Assembly: GCA_031310005.1 (NCBI GenBank)
Contig: CM062387.1
Location: 1,302,001-1,366,000, forward strand
Direction: 5' to 3'
Length of the DNA stretch: 64,000 nt
Source: Dactylellina haptotyla
Lineage: Eukaryota > Ascomycota > Orbiliomycetes > Orbiliales > Orbiliaceae
The stretch's first letter is position 1, and each line of letters starts with the position of its first letter. This document shows positions 34,202 to 44,790 of this stretch, one piece after another. The position numbers and the translations under genes are program-made. The notes under the pieces were generated by a model. It saw only the letters and a list, made by a program, of their open reading frames with translations. It searched no databases and had not been told where the DNA came from.

Positions 34202-37129
34202 TCAATTGGCATTCTCTTCGATGGTCTTCTTTACAATCTCTTCGTACCATTTCCCATAGCACTCGCGATTGACAACAGCAAGTGCCAACATGGTCTCCAC
34301 GATTGCACCGACTTCGGCCACTTGCTCCGTCATTCCGAAGCTGGTCAACGTTTCGCTCGCGCTGCTAGCAAGTCTGACCTTGTCCTTTGGAGTTTGCGCG
34401 TTCAGCCTTGCCAACACGAATCCTCGAAGTCGTGACAACATGACTTTAACGACCGGATCAGCCAGGAGACCGGAGGTGTCGCCGGTCTTTGCGGTCTCAA
34501 AATTCCCGAGCAATCGTTTGGCGGCGGATTTGATATGACCCAATTGTGCGTCTGTAACCGTGGTAACCAGGTCTTCCTTGACAAAGTTTGCAATTTGCTC
34601 AGCCTTGTCATCAGTAGAGACATCGTTCCTAGTCATCAATTCAACTGATTTATCTTTCAATCCCTTCCAGGCAGTTCTAGCGTCCTTTCTGAGCAGACTC
34701 TTGACGGTGAGCAACATCGCAGAACTGACAACCACTGTATTTACTTCTTTGTACAAATCGAGCAAACGTTCAAGGTCAAGGTGGAAGGTCTCGGGCACTA
34801 TGATGGTTTCCAGGCGATTGAGGTGAATAACCAACGAAACATAGGCCTGGTTCAGAAGACTTAGAACGGTAGGCTGCTGGCGAGGATGGTTCACGTTTTC
34901 AACGTCCCGGGCTGCTAGTTCTGCGAGGCGCTCAGACACAACAGGTTTGAGCCAAGCTTTGGTCTGAGAGAGATCGAAGCGACCAGCGGTGAGGTCTTCA
35001 GCGAACAAAAGCTGCTCGTATTGAATCGCGTGTGGAATGATCTGTGGGGCTGCCATCATAAGCTGGTAGTTTGCGTGATCGAGCTGCATGAGTTCAAGGA
35101 AGTCGATGAGTTTCTCCAGGCGGGAGATGTAGTCCTGCTCGGGGGATGAATCGTTGATAAGTTCTTGGCAAGCTTCGTCTCGGGCTGGGGAGCAGAGCTT
35201 GGGGAGAAGGGAGTAGAGAAAAGTAAAGAATGAGACATGATCGTAAGTTTTCGCCCGGCATTGTTGCGTGATTAGCTCGATGTCAATGGCATTGGCAATC
35301 ATTTGGTGAACGGAGGATCCTTGTGGAACAAGGCGAAGTAATTTCTAGAATATCTGGTTAGAATCATAAAAACATGGGAGAAATGAGCGATGAATGCGTA
35401 CCTGTCTAACGGTCTCTGCCATTGATGGGATCCATTTCTCCAATTCGCCCTCGGCAATATCTTCTCGCATGATATCGTAGAATGCCTTCTTGGCTTGGTA
35501 TTCAACGGTTTGTTCGATTTGGTTCTTCGAGCGTTCCTTGAACCTGAAGCTGCGGTCGAGCAAGAGCTCATGGGCAAGATGACGGTTTGTCAATTTGAAC
35601 CTGCTGTCGTCCTCAAAGGCTGTCTGGTAGGAAAGCGCGGAGTCCTCATCGGCCTTAGCACCTTCCTCGACCTGCTGCATGGCAGTGTTGATATCGACGG
35701 ATTGAGGTGCGGCATTTGCGGTCTCTTCCCCGGAAGCAACAGCACGAGGCTTCTTGTCGGCCTGCTTTCGCAATAACTTGCGGCGAGATCTCGCGATTGC
35801 TTTCCTAAGCATTTCCGTTGCCTTCTTCCCACCGATTGCTTTCATCCTGCTAAGGATCATCATCTGATTCTCCTGAATGCTCTCCTTGAATTCGATGGCA
35901 ACCTGGGGTTCGGAGTCATCCTTGACTTTCTGCCAGAGGGCGTCGAGTTCGACAAATTGGTTGATCATACCATTGATGAGCTCGATCTGATCTCGCTCTT
36001 TCCAAGCGTTGAAAGCAATGGAGAATGGCTGGTATGCATCGATGAGAGCCTGGCGGCGGGTAGGTGTCCCGCGGAAGCCATTGTAGTTGTTGGCAGTTGA
36101 AATCCACGACTCAAAGGCGCATAGCAAGTCTCGACTCTGGGTTATGAGAGTCTTTTCGTTCTCGCCATCGTTGGAAAGTACTTCGGCCGGGTGGCCTAGG
36201 ATGAGGTAGGCGCTGAGGAAGGTTCTGCAAGCTTTGGTAATATTGATTGCTTTATCAGATTCTTCCAAAATGCCTCCGAGTTGGAGAAGATTGCCAGTAG
36301 CTTTGACCAATTCAGCATCCTGGATGGTGGCGGTAGCGATTTCAAACGGCATCGTCCGGATGGAATCGATGGTGAAACCCCTGTTGGCGAAGTCAGTCAC
36401 GATGACGGCATTTCTGTGGGCCAGCCAGTTCCGCTGGATCCGGCGGGCTGCGCCATCGCGGGTTTCCTCAGCAGTGAGCTCCCGTTTGGGAGGGGAGACG
36501 GATCTAGCGCCATCCCTAGCGGCCTTGCGGAGGGGCTCAACTACTTCGTTGATCTCGGTGGTGGTTTTGAGTGAAGCGGAGCTTCCTCTGGGACGACGGT
36601 TTTGACGGGCTTTGAGAAGCTCCTGGCGTCTCTCTTCGGCAGCGTTCAACTTGTCGGCCATGCCATCCTTGATGGCGCGAATGGAGTCCTCCCGCTTCAG
36701 CCGGACCTCCTCGGCGACAGCCTTCGCTTTCGCGACCTCGCTAGCACAAGCGGCAGCAGTCTTGGCGAGCAGAGCTTCCCTGGCTTCTTTGGCGGCAGCA
36801 AGCGATTCGTTGAGGGCCTGGAGGCGCTGGGAGAGGGCTTGGTGGGAGCCGTGCTGGTTGACTCGCGAGCGGACCTTCTCGCCGTGGAGAGCTTTGGCGG
36901 CCAGGCGGGACTTGCGAGATTCGAGAAATTTCTGGCGGCGGGAATAGGCACGCTCGGTGGGGTGGATGTAGCCGGGGCCGGTGGACGAAGCTGAGGACGA
37001 CCTACGTCTCTGGGCGGGCTTCTTCGGTTTGTAGAAACGAGCGGCCAGATGAGGGGGCATCTTGAGGAGAACGGCGTCGTCCTCTTCGGAGTGGAAGGTT
37101 GGGTGGTGGTCGTGACGCATGGTGGCCAT
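34202..37129 (-). CDS. Sok1/TCP11 family protein with an IQ motif
   Basis: Two exons, 37129-35402 and 35344-34202, encode 956 residues. A basic N-terminus leads into a long Ala/Glu/Lys/Arg coiled coil (about 75-178), then an IQ-type calmodulin-binding motif (ARRIQRNWLAHRN, about 228-240). The rest is the helical TCP11 domain, with IATATIQDAELVKATGNLLQL, the SIQENQMMILSRMKAIGG block and RHLAHELLLDRSF. KAFYDIMREDIAEGELEKWIPSM, AIDIELITQQCRAKTYDHVSF and FLELMQLDHANYQL follow. Yeast Sok1 suppresses loss of cAMP-dependent kinase; animal TCP11 acts in sperm cAMP signalling. A role around PKA is inferred from family. Length and motifs look complete. Confidence 0.9.
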
Positions 37130-39006
37130 GTTTGTCTGTGTCTTTGAAACTTATTATTATTAATTTTTATTTTTTTTCTCTTTCGATGTTGTTGTCTCGG
37201 AAGCTGAGTTAGTTTCGATGGAGTAAACGCCGGCGAAACTTTGAGATGGGACGAAATTTCGGTTCTTTCAGCTGGGAGGTTCGGAGCGAGGGCTTCGGTG
37301 ATTCCATGAAACGGAGATCCAGTTCGGACGGGTAGTTTACGGATAGAAGAGGAGGAGGAGGAGGAGGGCGATGGGGAGGAGGATGAGGAGGGGGTTGGGG
37401 GGTTTTTGGTCGCGGAGCGGGTGGGTTTCAGAGGGAGCACGGATGGAATGGAATGGCGATGAGGTAAGCCGAACCAACCCGCAGCGACGAGCGCTCCCGT
37501 GACAAACAAACAGCTGGAGCAGATTGATGGAAGGGCGTGGAATGCGACTGGCCTTTGACCAGAACGGACCTTATTGATTTCAATAAACGATACTGATCGG
37601 CTGGGAATTCGGTGCTGAAACGGAGATCCGGGATGGCCCCGGCGTGCTCCATCAACCCGAAACCGTTGTTATAAATGCGATCCCACCAGCCACAGTTCGG
37701 ACACAGCACCAGCCTCTGTTTATCGTCCCATTGAGAGCGGACGTTGATACACAGGTAGTATCGAGATAGACGCCCTCCGCTGGCCGCATCTGCGCCTAGC
37801 TCGAGACGTCAGGTCGGACTGATGGAGTGATTGCGTATGTGTCCACTCGGAGAGGCTCCACGACGGCTTGCTATCGCGCAGGTAGAATGCAGATGGAAAT
37901 CCGGTCTATCGTCTGGTTGAAGCTCTCTGCCTCACCATCCCAATGTGATTTGAAGGATCGATCCCATGCTGCAGATAGCCAGCTATATGCGGTGCGAAGT
38001 TGGTGGTGGTCCGCAACCACCGCCAAGCCATCTCGATTCCTCGGTCGACGGCCGCCATATTTCTGTCCTGAAAATACCTTATTTTTCGAAACAACCAAAA
38101 TATGCAACCAGAGATAACTGACAGAAAGGCAGCCGGCCTGCTTCTGAATGGCCGCGCGCGGTTGGCAGAGGGCTTTGGCGGACGCCGCTGGGCGAGAGCG
38201 ACAGCACATCTTGCAGCTGCGGACTGCCTGTTCTCGCTGGATTACATGCTATAATCCCCATCCCCACCTTCTCCCTTCCCTTCATTTCGAGCCAGCCGGT
38301 ACCTTCCCCGAATGCTCGAGCAGACACTCAAATTCAAGTTTCAAGTCCGAGATGCGAATTCGCATGCCGTGGAGCAGGTGTCCAAGCCCAACCTGGCCGA
38401 GCTACCCACCCCCCTGATTGGCTGGTGAGACAGGCGAATCGAGAGGGAAGCTTCCTCTCGGGTGGGCCAGCGAATCCTCGCAGGTTGGATCCCGCCGTAT
38501 GTTCCGTGACTCTGCCACCATCGCAGAGGCGACTCTGACAATATGACTGACTGACTATACCCGGACCGAAGGCGTGTGTATTCGCGAGGCGTCTGCAAAT
38601 GGTATGCAACCACGACACAAAGAAGGAAGGGCAACCCCGTCAGGCCGCCAGCCAGCCAGCCCGCCAGCCTCTCTTCACGATCGAGCTCTCGATGATTTCG
38701 GATTTGAATACGTTAGCCTGCGTTCGAGGAAACAGAACAGGGCGTAGCATATAATGGTGCGCATCGAAGCTGGGCTCCCCGTCCTCGGATCCATCTGGCT
38801 TTCCTCTCTGCTTCCCCAAAACAGTAAATCCGGACAGGCATCATTCACCCAGGGTTCGATCAGGGGTCATCTCTGTTTACACTTCGAGAGTTCCTCTCCC
38901 AAGATAATCATACTTGACTAGCTTCGCGTGCGTATAAAAGAAGGCGTGGACTTGCAACGGCAATTGTGAGCTGAGGTATGGTTTGATACGATACATTTTC
39001 GCCGCA
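37130..39006. other. Divergent promoter region, Sok1-like and orphan genes
   Basis: About 1.9 kb between divergent starts. It contains CCT/GAG-rich runs near 37340-37400 (the leader side of the Sok1-like gene) and a clear TATA box for the + gene. Reading frames here are low-complexity and not gene-like. Confidence 0.5.
38933..38940 (+). promoter_or_regulatory. TATA box
   Basis: TATAAAAG in the context GCGTATAAAAGAAG, 67 bases upstream of the ATG at 39007. Spacing suits a short leader. Confidence 0.55.
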
Positions 39007-39966
39007 ATGTTGGGTCTCATTCGACGTAGTTTGTCCGACCTGTTCGACCTGCAGCCTATAAAGCTCGACTTCCCTTCCTTCTCATCCTCCTCCTCCCCTT
39101 CCCTCTACACCGACGACCCCCTCCGCGACCTCGACTTTGACATCTACGAGCACGAGGACAGCTCCTACTACCCTTCCAAGACCGCCCCCTTGCCTCCTCC
39201 GCCCTCCCAGGCTCCTACCCTCAGCTTCGTCAACCTAAACTCCTCTTACGACTGGGCCTTCTCCTTCCGCGAGGCCTCCAAATCCGAGAAAAGGGTCGTC
39301 CTCGAAGTCTCCGTCGAGCGATACCCCAAGGACTTCGCTCCCGCTCCCGTCCAAGCCGCACAATACGAAACCTGCTGTGTCCCCGTCTCCCCTTCCATTT
39401 CCCCAACAAACACCGGCGCAATGACTCTCCTGCGTGGTAGCGGCAGCAGCAGCAGGAATGCTAGCTACACCGAGACTACAGACCTGATATCAGAGGAAGA
39501 GCAGAATATGATCCTTGCTGCCATCATCGCCTCCCAGTGTGACGACTTCGACCGCCAGATTCCCGGTCACATTCGCGACGAAATCGAGCACGCGGAGTAC
39601 GTCGCCGCTCTGGAAGCATCTAAAGAACTCGCTGAGGAATCCGCTCCACCACCACCACAACCACCGCGTCCAACCGTTGCGCCTATTCGTTCCGCGACCT
39701 TCGCCGCTCCGACGCGGAAACAGAGCTCGCCGAGATCAGCTTCTCCCACCACCCCTAGGTCTCTTTCCAGAACCAACAGCGACATCCCTTGGACCAACAA
39801 GAAGGGCGAGAATGTCCCCGGCGAGAGCGAACAGCAGCAGAAGTTCCGTGAATTGCTGCAGTTCCACGCTGTTGCTGCTGCTTCCATTGCAAATGCGCAA
39901 GCGAGAACCGGGATGTCCAATATCACTGGCAATGAAGATGCCAGCGACTTTGACTGGGTTGGCTGA
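39007..39966 (+). CDS. Orphan protein, function unknown
   Basis: A single-exon gene of 319 residues starting MLGLIRRSLSDLFDL. I do not recognise the family. Visible parts: a Ser-rich segment, an acidic stretch DDPLRDLDFDIYEHED and Pro-rich runs. FVNLNSSYDWAFSFREA is followed by SEEEQNMILAAIIASQCDDFDRQIPGHIRDEIEHAEYVAAL, which reads as an amphipathic helical block. A Pro/Ser/Arg-rich linker leads to a C-terminal helix FRELLQFHAVAAAS and a tail DASDFDWVG. Codons are rich in C at third positions and a TATA box lies upstream, both pointing to real and perhaps inducible expression. No signal peptide or membrane segment. Confidence 0.75.
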   Translation: MLGLIRRSLSDLFDLQPIKLDFPSFSSSSSPSLYTDDPLRDLDFDIYEHEDSSYYPSKTAPLPPPPSQAPTLSFVNLNSSYDWAFSFREASKSEKRVVLEVSVERYPKDFAPAPVQAAQYETCCVPVSPSISPTNTGAMTLLRGSGSSSRNASYTETTDLISEEEQNMILAAIIASQCDDFDRQIPGHIRDEIEHAEYVAALEASKELAEESAPPPPQPPRPTVAPIRSATFAAPTRKQSSPRSASPTTPRSLSRTNSDIPWTNKKGENVPGESEQQQKFRELLQFHAVAAASIANAQARTGMSNITGNEDASDFDWVG

Positions 39967-40933
39967 TTTTAACCCATACAATACGACAGCGAGCATTACG
40001 AACTACCTCTCCATTATCTCTTGGATAGAGATTTATTTCCTTTATTTTTTCACTTCTATTTTTATATTACGAATTTACGACTGTTTTATGGAATACGAAA
40101 TTTTATCACGGCGTCTACGACAATAGTTTTCCTTCCTCTCAACCAAGAAACCGATATTCCCGGTTTTGATATTATCGTGCTAAAAATTTTTCTTTTTGCA
40201 TTATGCATACCAACAACGACAACGAAGCAAAGTGGGGAACCGAGCAATCAGCGGGCAGCATTTATTTTTGGAGTTTGGAAACACATGCACACATTACATC
40301 GATCGTTACACCCGCACTAACCTTATTTGTTTCTGAGTATTTTATCTTATCAGCTAGCAGATGATGTTCGAAACAACATTTGGACGGACAATGCGCTTGT
40401 ATTGTGATAGCTCGGAATCAGATTTGCTCGGGTGTTTTCTATTATCCGCAAGGGTTTTGGTTTTGACATTTCATTTTTCTCTCTTTTTTCTACTCTCGAT
40501 TCGTTTCGATTTTATGGGTTAAATGAAGATTTTAATGTCTCCTTTTTTTGTATCTTGCTACGACTTCGGATTGATGAATAGTACCAAAGTACCAATCAGA
40601 ATGGTTAATCAACTTGGCGATTGCAAAATCGTTAGGAACTAGATTGGACGAGAAGTCCAATTTCATATAAACAATGAATTGACATCAATAAATAATTTCT
40701 ATACAATACAAAGTCTTTTCGTTAGCACCATCAATATAAAAATATAGCGAACATGGGGCCGAATTTCAACCAGTTGAAGCTAATGACGCCATAACACTTC
40801 TTACCGGGGATGTATCCTTACTAAACACCTCGCTTATACCGCCGTGCGAGTGTCGACTTCACAAAGCTTGACCAGTAAACTTATCGATTTCACGCCAACC
40901 ATTTAGCAAGGAACAATTGAACCAAATAGAACT
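39967..40933. other. Intergenic, orphan gene to aldo/keto reductase
   Basis: AT-rich 3' flank followed by the reductase promoter. No gene seen. Confidence 0.5.
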
Positions 40934-42120
40934 ATGAGCTCCAAAGAGATACAACAAGCTTTCGCGGCGGACACACAACTGACTGTGAGAATATATCCCT
41001 CCTAAATTACTCCCGACTTTTCCTTCACAGAGTTGACAGTTGAGCGATATCGCTGCTAGCTTTCTAATGGGCAAAAAATACCACAAATACAACTCGGTGT
41101 GTGGGAGTCTTATGATGAAGAATGCTATAACGCCGTAAAGTGGGCTCTAGAGGTATATACTCCCTTCAAAGTTAATTACATAGCCTCAATACTGGTATCC
41201 GGATCGCTGTGCTCGATAGAAATCATTGTTAACAAATTCTCCACGTGCTGCAGGCTGGATATCGCGGGTGCGTACCTCACTGACCAGACCCATATCAATA
41301 AATACAAACAGTATAATAACCGGATAACAGCATCGACTCAGCCGAGTGGTACGAAAACGAACACGTCTGCGGTCGCGCCATCCACGACTTCCTTTCCACT
41401 AACCCGTCCCTCTCCCGCTCTTCAATCTTCTTTACCACCAAACTCCGCAATAACGTCTCCTACGACGCCACCCGCACCGCCATCAAACGCTCCCTCAAAG
41501 ATTGCAACCTAGGCTACATCGACCTCTACTTAATCCACGCCCCGTACGGCGGTCCCAAAATCCGCGAAGAAATCTACCGCGCCGCCGTCGACGCCGTGAA
41601 GGACGGTGAGGTAAAAGGCTTGGGCGTGAGTAACTACGGTATCAGACATTTACAAGAAATCCTGGACAAATTCCCAGACTACCCGCCCCTGGTGAATCAA
41701 ATAGAACTCAACCCGTTCATCACTCAGCCCGCCATCGTCAAGTTTTGCAGGGAGAATAACATAATCTTACAGGCGTACACGCCGCTCGCGAAATCGCAGA
41801 GGTTCAGCGATGATACCGTTACCGCTCTGGCGGAGAAGTATGGTAAGACGCCCGCTGAGATTATGATCAAATGGGGCCTGCAGGAAGGGTTCGTGAGTCT
41901 GCCGAAGAGCGTGACGCAGTCGAGGATTATTGCGAATTTGAGGGGCAGTGAGGGCTGGGGGATGGAAGAAGAGGATATGCAGAAGCTGAGGGGGTTGGAT
42001 GAGCATTTCGTCACCGGTGAGTGTATTTTGATTCAGGTTTCCCGCACGACGGTAGTACGATAATTCTTGCTGATTGTGATTGCCCTTTTCGCAGAGTGGG
42101 ACCCAACGGATTGCCCGTAA
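40934..42120 (+). CDS. Aldo/keto reductase
   Basis: Five exons: 40934-40984, 41060-41152, 41254-41267 (14 bases), 41331-42016 and 42095-42120, giving 289 residues. The joined N-terminus reads MSSKEIQQAFAADTQLTLSN, then [43 protein letters not shown]. Family catalytic residues are present: Asp in GIDSA, Tyr in EWYENE, Lys in FTTKLR and His in YLIHAP. VKGLGVSNYG, VNQIELNPF and LPKSVTQSRIIANL complete the NADPH-binding barrel. These cytosolic enzymes reduce aldehydes and ketones with NADPH. The exact substrate cannot be read from sequence; relatives include yeast Ypr1/Gcy1-type reductases. The last exon adds only EWDPTDCP. The gene ends about 450 bases before the secreted-protein gene on the same strand. 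Confidence 0.93.
41254..41267 (+). other. 14-base microexon of the aldo/keto reductase
   Basis: GCTGGATATCGCGG lies between CTGCAG (acceptor) and GTGCGT (donor). It encodes AGYR plus two bases of Gly, giving [14 protein letters not shown], the canonical turn before the catalytic Asp. Phases on both sides agree. Confidence 0.88.
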
Positions 42121-42565
42121 ACTTGTTTTTTCGCTAAATAAAAGCGATTTATCCGGGTCAGCTCGGTGGAGAGTTATCGGAGTGCCTGGGTCGACATCTA
42201 TAGACACAAATAGGAAGCGGAGTATATATCGCGGATAGACTAAGAAATTTTGCTATTATGGTTATTCTTGTGCATTTTAATTGCCAGTAATTTGCCTCTC
42301 ACGCGGTGCACCAAGGAGTGTTATCGGCTCTGATCACCCATAGAGAGAGATATATGTGTAGTGTATTATAGGGTGTTCCTCTTGTCTGCGGTTCTGTCGC
42401 ACTCGGGCAACCACGAAGTTCTATCGTGTTGACCGGAGTATGAAATAGAGAGGGACAGTATATGATCACTAGAATGGAAGTTCGTAAACGTTGTTTTATC
42501 AATTATATTCTTTTACTGGCTGCTTTACGGCCCTATCATCTAATAATATCTGATTGAATTGCAAG
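42121..42565. other. Intergenic, reductase to secreted protein
   Basis: About 445 bases holding the reductase 3' flank and the next promoter. No gene seen. Confidence 0.5.
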
Positions 42566-44099
42566 ATGCGTTTTTTATACCTTGTTGCAGGTTTCCTTTT
42601 CACGACTGAAGCTTCGGCGCAGTCGTCGTGCGTCTGCAACTGTACTAAGGATGACTGTTTGAGTGGTAAGTGCTTACATAAATCGCTTTCTTCGGAGACG
42701 TTTCGTGATGATCTAAATAGATAGCGTGGTCCGATCGATTTTAAAGGTTACATAGGATCCACTGACATACCTTTTTCGTTCAATATAGTTTTAATTGGCG
42801 ACGTTGCATTCCCAGCACAGACTGTGGTTGATGATTGCAGAGCTCTCCTTTGGACGCCAGTCACAATAGGTGAAACGTATATAAAAATAATACTACCTGT
42901 TTTTAGTTTAATCGAGTCCTTATATGTACATCTCTATTAGGACGTTCACCTCGACCACTACTGTTTCGGTAATCACAGTGCCCTTAACTTCCACGGCAAC
43001 TCTCAACGCTCGCAAGCGTCAAGCTACGGGTAGCGTTCCTGATTACGCCGCCTACGCCTGTCCTGACACTGTCGCTTATTCTTCAGCTTGCCAATGCATC
43101 GGGGTACCAACTGACGGGACTGCTTACACTCAATTGCCCAATGTAACTGTCACGCAGTCTGTTACAGCTACCACGTCCGCCGTCGTGACCCAAATAACAG
43201 AATTTGCCCTGCAGCTCACAGGTGACGCCGTGAATGCTCAGTTTAAGGGAAACTTCCTCTACAGTTTCCTCGACTCGGTCACTGGCTCGCAGCAGGTGGG
43301 TTCAACAGCAGATTTTGCCCAGGCTGCGAAATTCTATGCAGACGCCAACGGGAATGTAACCGCATTGGATGGCGTCCCGTTCGCAGTAGCCGCGGGCAAT
43401 AGCTCTTCGAGTATCTACCAGCAAATACCTGGGTATGATCTAGAGGCCGCCTCCTGCTGGATAGATTCGAATAAACTCTTTCAATGCCAGAGCTTCAGCA
43501 GCATATACCTGGCCATACACAATTCGACCGCCCAGGCCAAACTTTTCTCCTCCGTAACCAATATATACACCGCGGGCTGTGTGGGACCGATAATTCTAAA
43601 AGCCGTACCTTATCCTACTGGCGCGACTGCAGCGCCAGCCGCAGCGGCGAAACGAGTGATCCTCCAAGAAGATCCATCATCCGGCAACATGTATTCCGGC
43701 CAATACCTCGGTTTAATATCAGAGCCTGTCGGCGGGTCTCATACGGTGTCCACGCTCAAACGCCTCCTGTTATCCGCCAACCAGGCTTCAGCGATAGTAT
43801 TTCTCGCAGATCCCATAAACGGCAATCTATTCTCGATGACGAACGAACCGTTTATTTTTGATAACAGTGGATCCTCGAACTTTTGGTTGGATTTCCCGGA
43901 GCCCGGAGTGAATTATTCAACGATTGATGTTATATGTCCTTGCATACTCGGGTCGGATCTAGGGGTTACCTGTCGCAGTGGCGATTATGTGAGTTTGGCA
44001 GCGTATCCTATTGACGCTCATATACAGATATACAACAATCCGGGATCCCCAAATTCACCATGGGTTGGGCCATTGCGATTGAAGGGAATCTGGCAGTAG
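42566..44099 (+). CDS. Secreted Ser/Thr-rich glycoprotein, function unknown
   Basis: Three exons, 42566-42665, 42789-42876 and 42941-44099 (415 residues). A clear signal peptide (MRFLYLVAGFLFTTEASA, cleaved near Ala18) precedes a short Cys cluster, SSCVCNCTKDDC. Next is a Thr/Ser/Val-rich stretch with the dibasic site ARKR-Q (about 86-90) that suits Kex2 cleavage. The remaining ~325 residues have many N-glycosylation sequons (NVT, NGNVT, HNST, NYST), ten or so cysteines, and a second KR site near 300. No C-terminal hydrophobic tail for a GPI anchor. I do not recognise a catalytic domain; the mix of VTVTQSVTATTS-type sequence and paired Cys is usual for cell-wall or extracellular proteins. The second donor (42877) was chosen by phase. 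Confidence 0.82.
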
Positions 44100-44790
44100 G
44101 ATGCAGCGAATTTGTTTCAAAATCTTCCGTTGCTCAGGATAGAATATTCGTATTGACCTATCTATAATCGCGAAATAATAAATCTACAAAGCTTTCCCCA
44201 AACCACAACTCGTCCGTGTAGTTTATTATATTCATGCTAGATTGAACTATAGATTCTACTTAGGCTTCCAGGGTAAACAGTGAAGTAGGGGCTATGCAAC
44301 TATCGACCGAAAATGACATGAGAGCACAAACCTACAAAAGAAAAGAAAAGAAAAATATGATAGCTGAAGGATACAGGGCTAACAGTAAAAGAAGTAGCAG
44401 AACCAGCTTCCAAAAATATGCCTAAATACTTATAAAGAAAGGAATGACAAAAGGAAGAAAAGCAGAAAATAGAGGATGTCCCAAAGCCATATATATATTA
44501 CCAGTCCTCACCAGGCAGAGTTCTCTTCTGTATCTGCAATTTGTAAAAAATATTGTGAAAGGAAAATGAAAAGATAAACTGACCGAAGGGTAGAAAATGC
44601 ACACATCACATTCCCTTCAGATGTTCATTAAACACAATCTTGACTGTGTAGTTTTGGATATCAGCTAGTACCGATATCCACGCTTTGGTGATTTCCATTT
44701 GGTATATCAAACCAAACTGCTTAGCATTTCCCAGTTGCTCACGAGGATGCTGATCTCGACCGCCCAAATGATCAAAACTAGTACGGCGAG
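44100..44790. other. Convergent intergenic region
   Basis: Between the ends of the secreted-protein gene (+) and the RhoGAP gene (-). A-rich runs only; no gene seen. Confidence 0.5.

Noticed and set aside
36234-36994. Plus-strand open frames within the Sok1-like gene
   Set aside because: They are antisense shadows of a long GC-rich coding exon; their translations have no family features.
37428-38634. Several frames between the Sok1-like and orphan genes
   Set aside because: Short, overlapping on both strands and without family motifs; they read like promoter and leader sequence.
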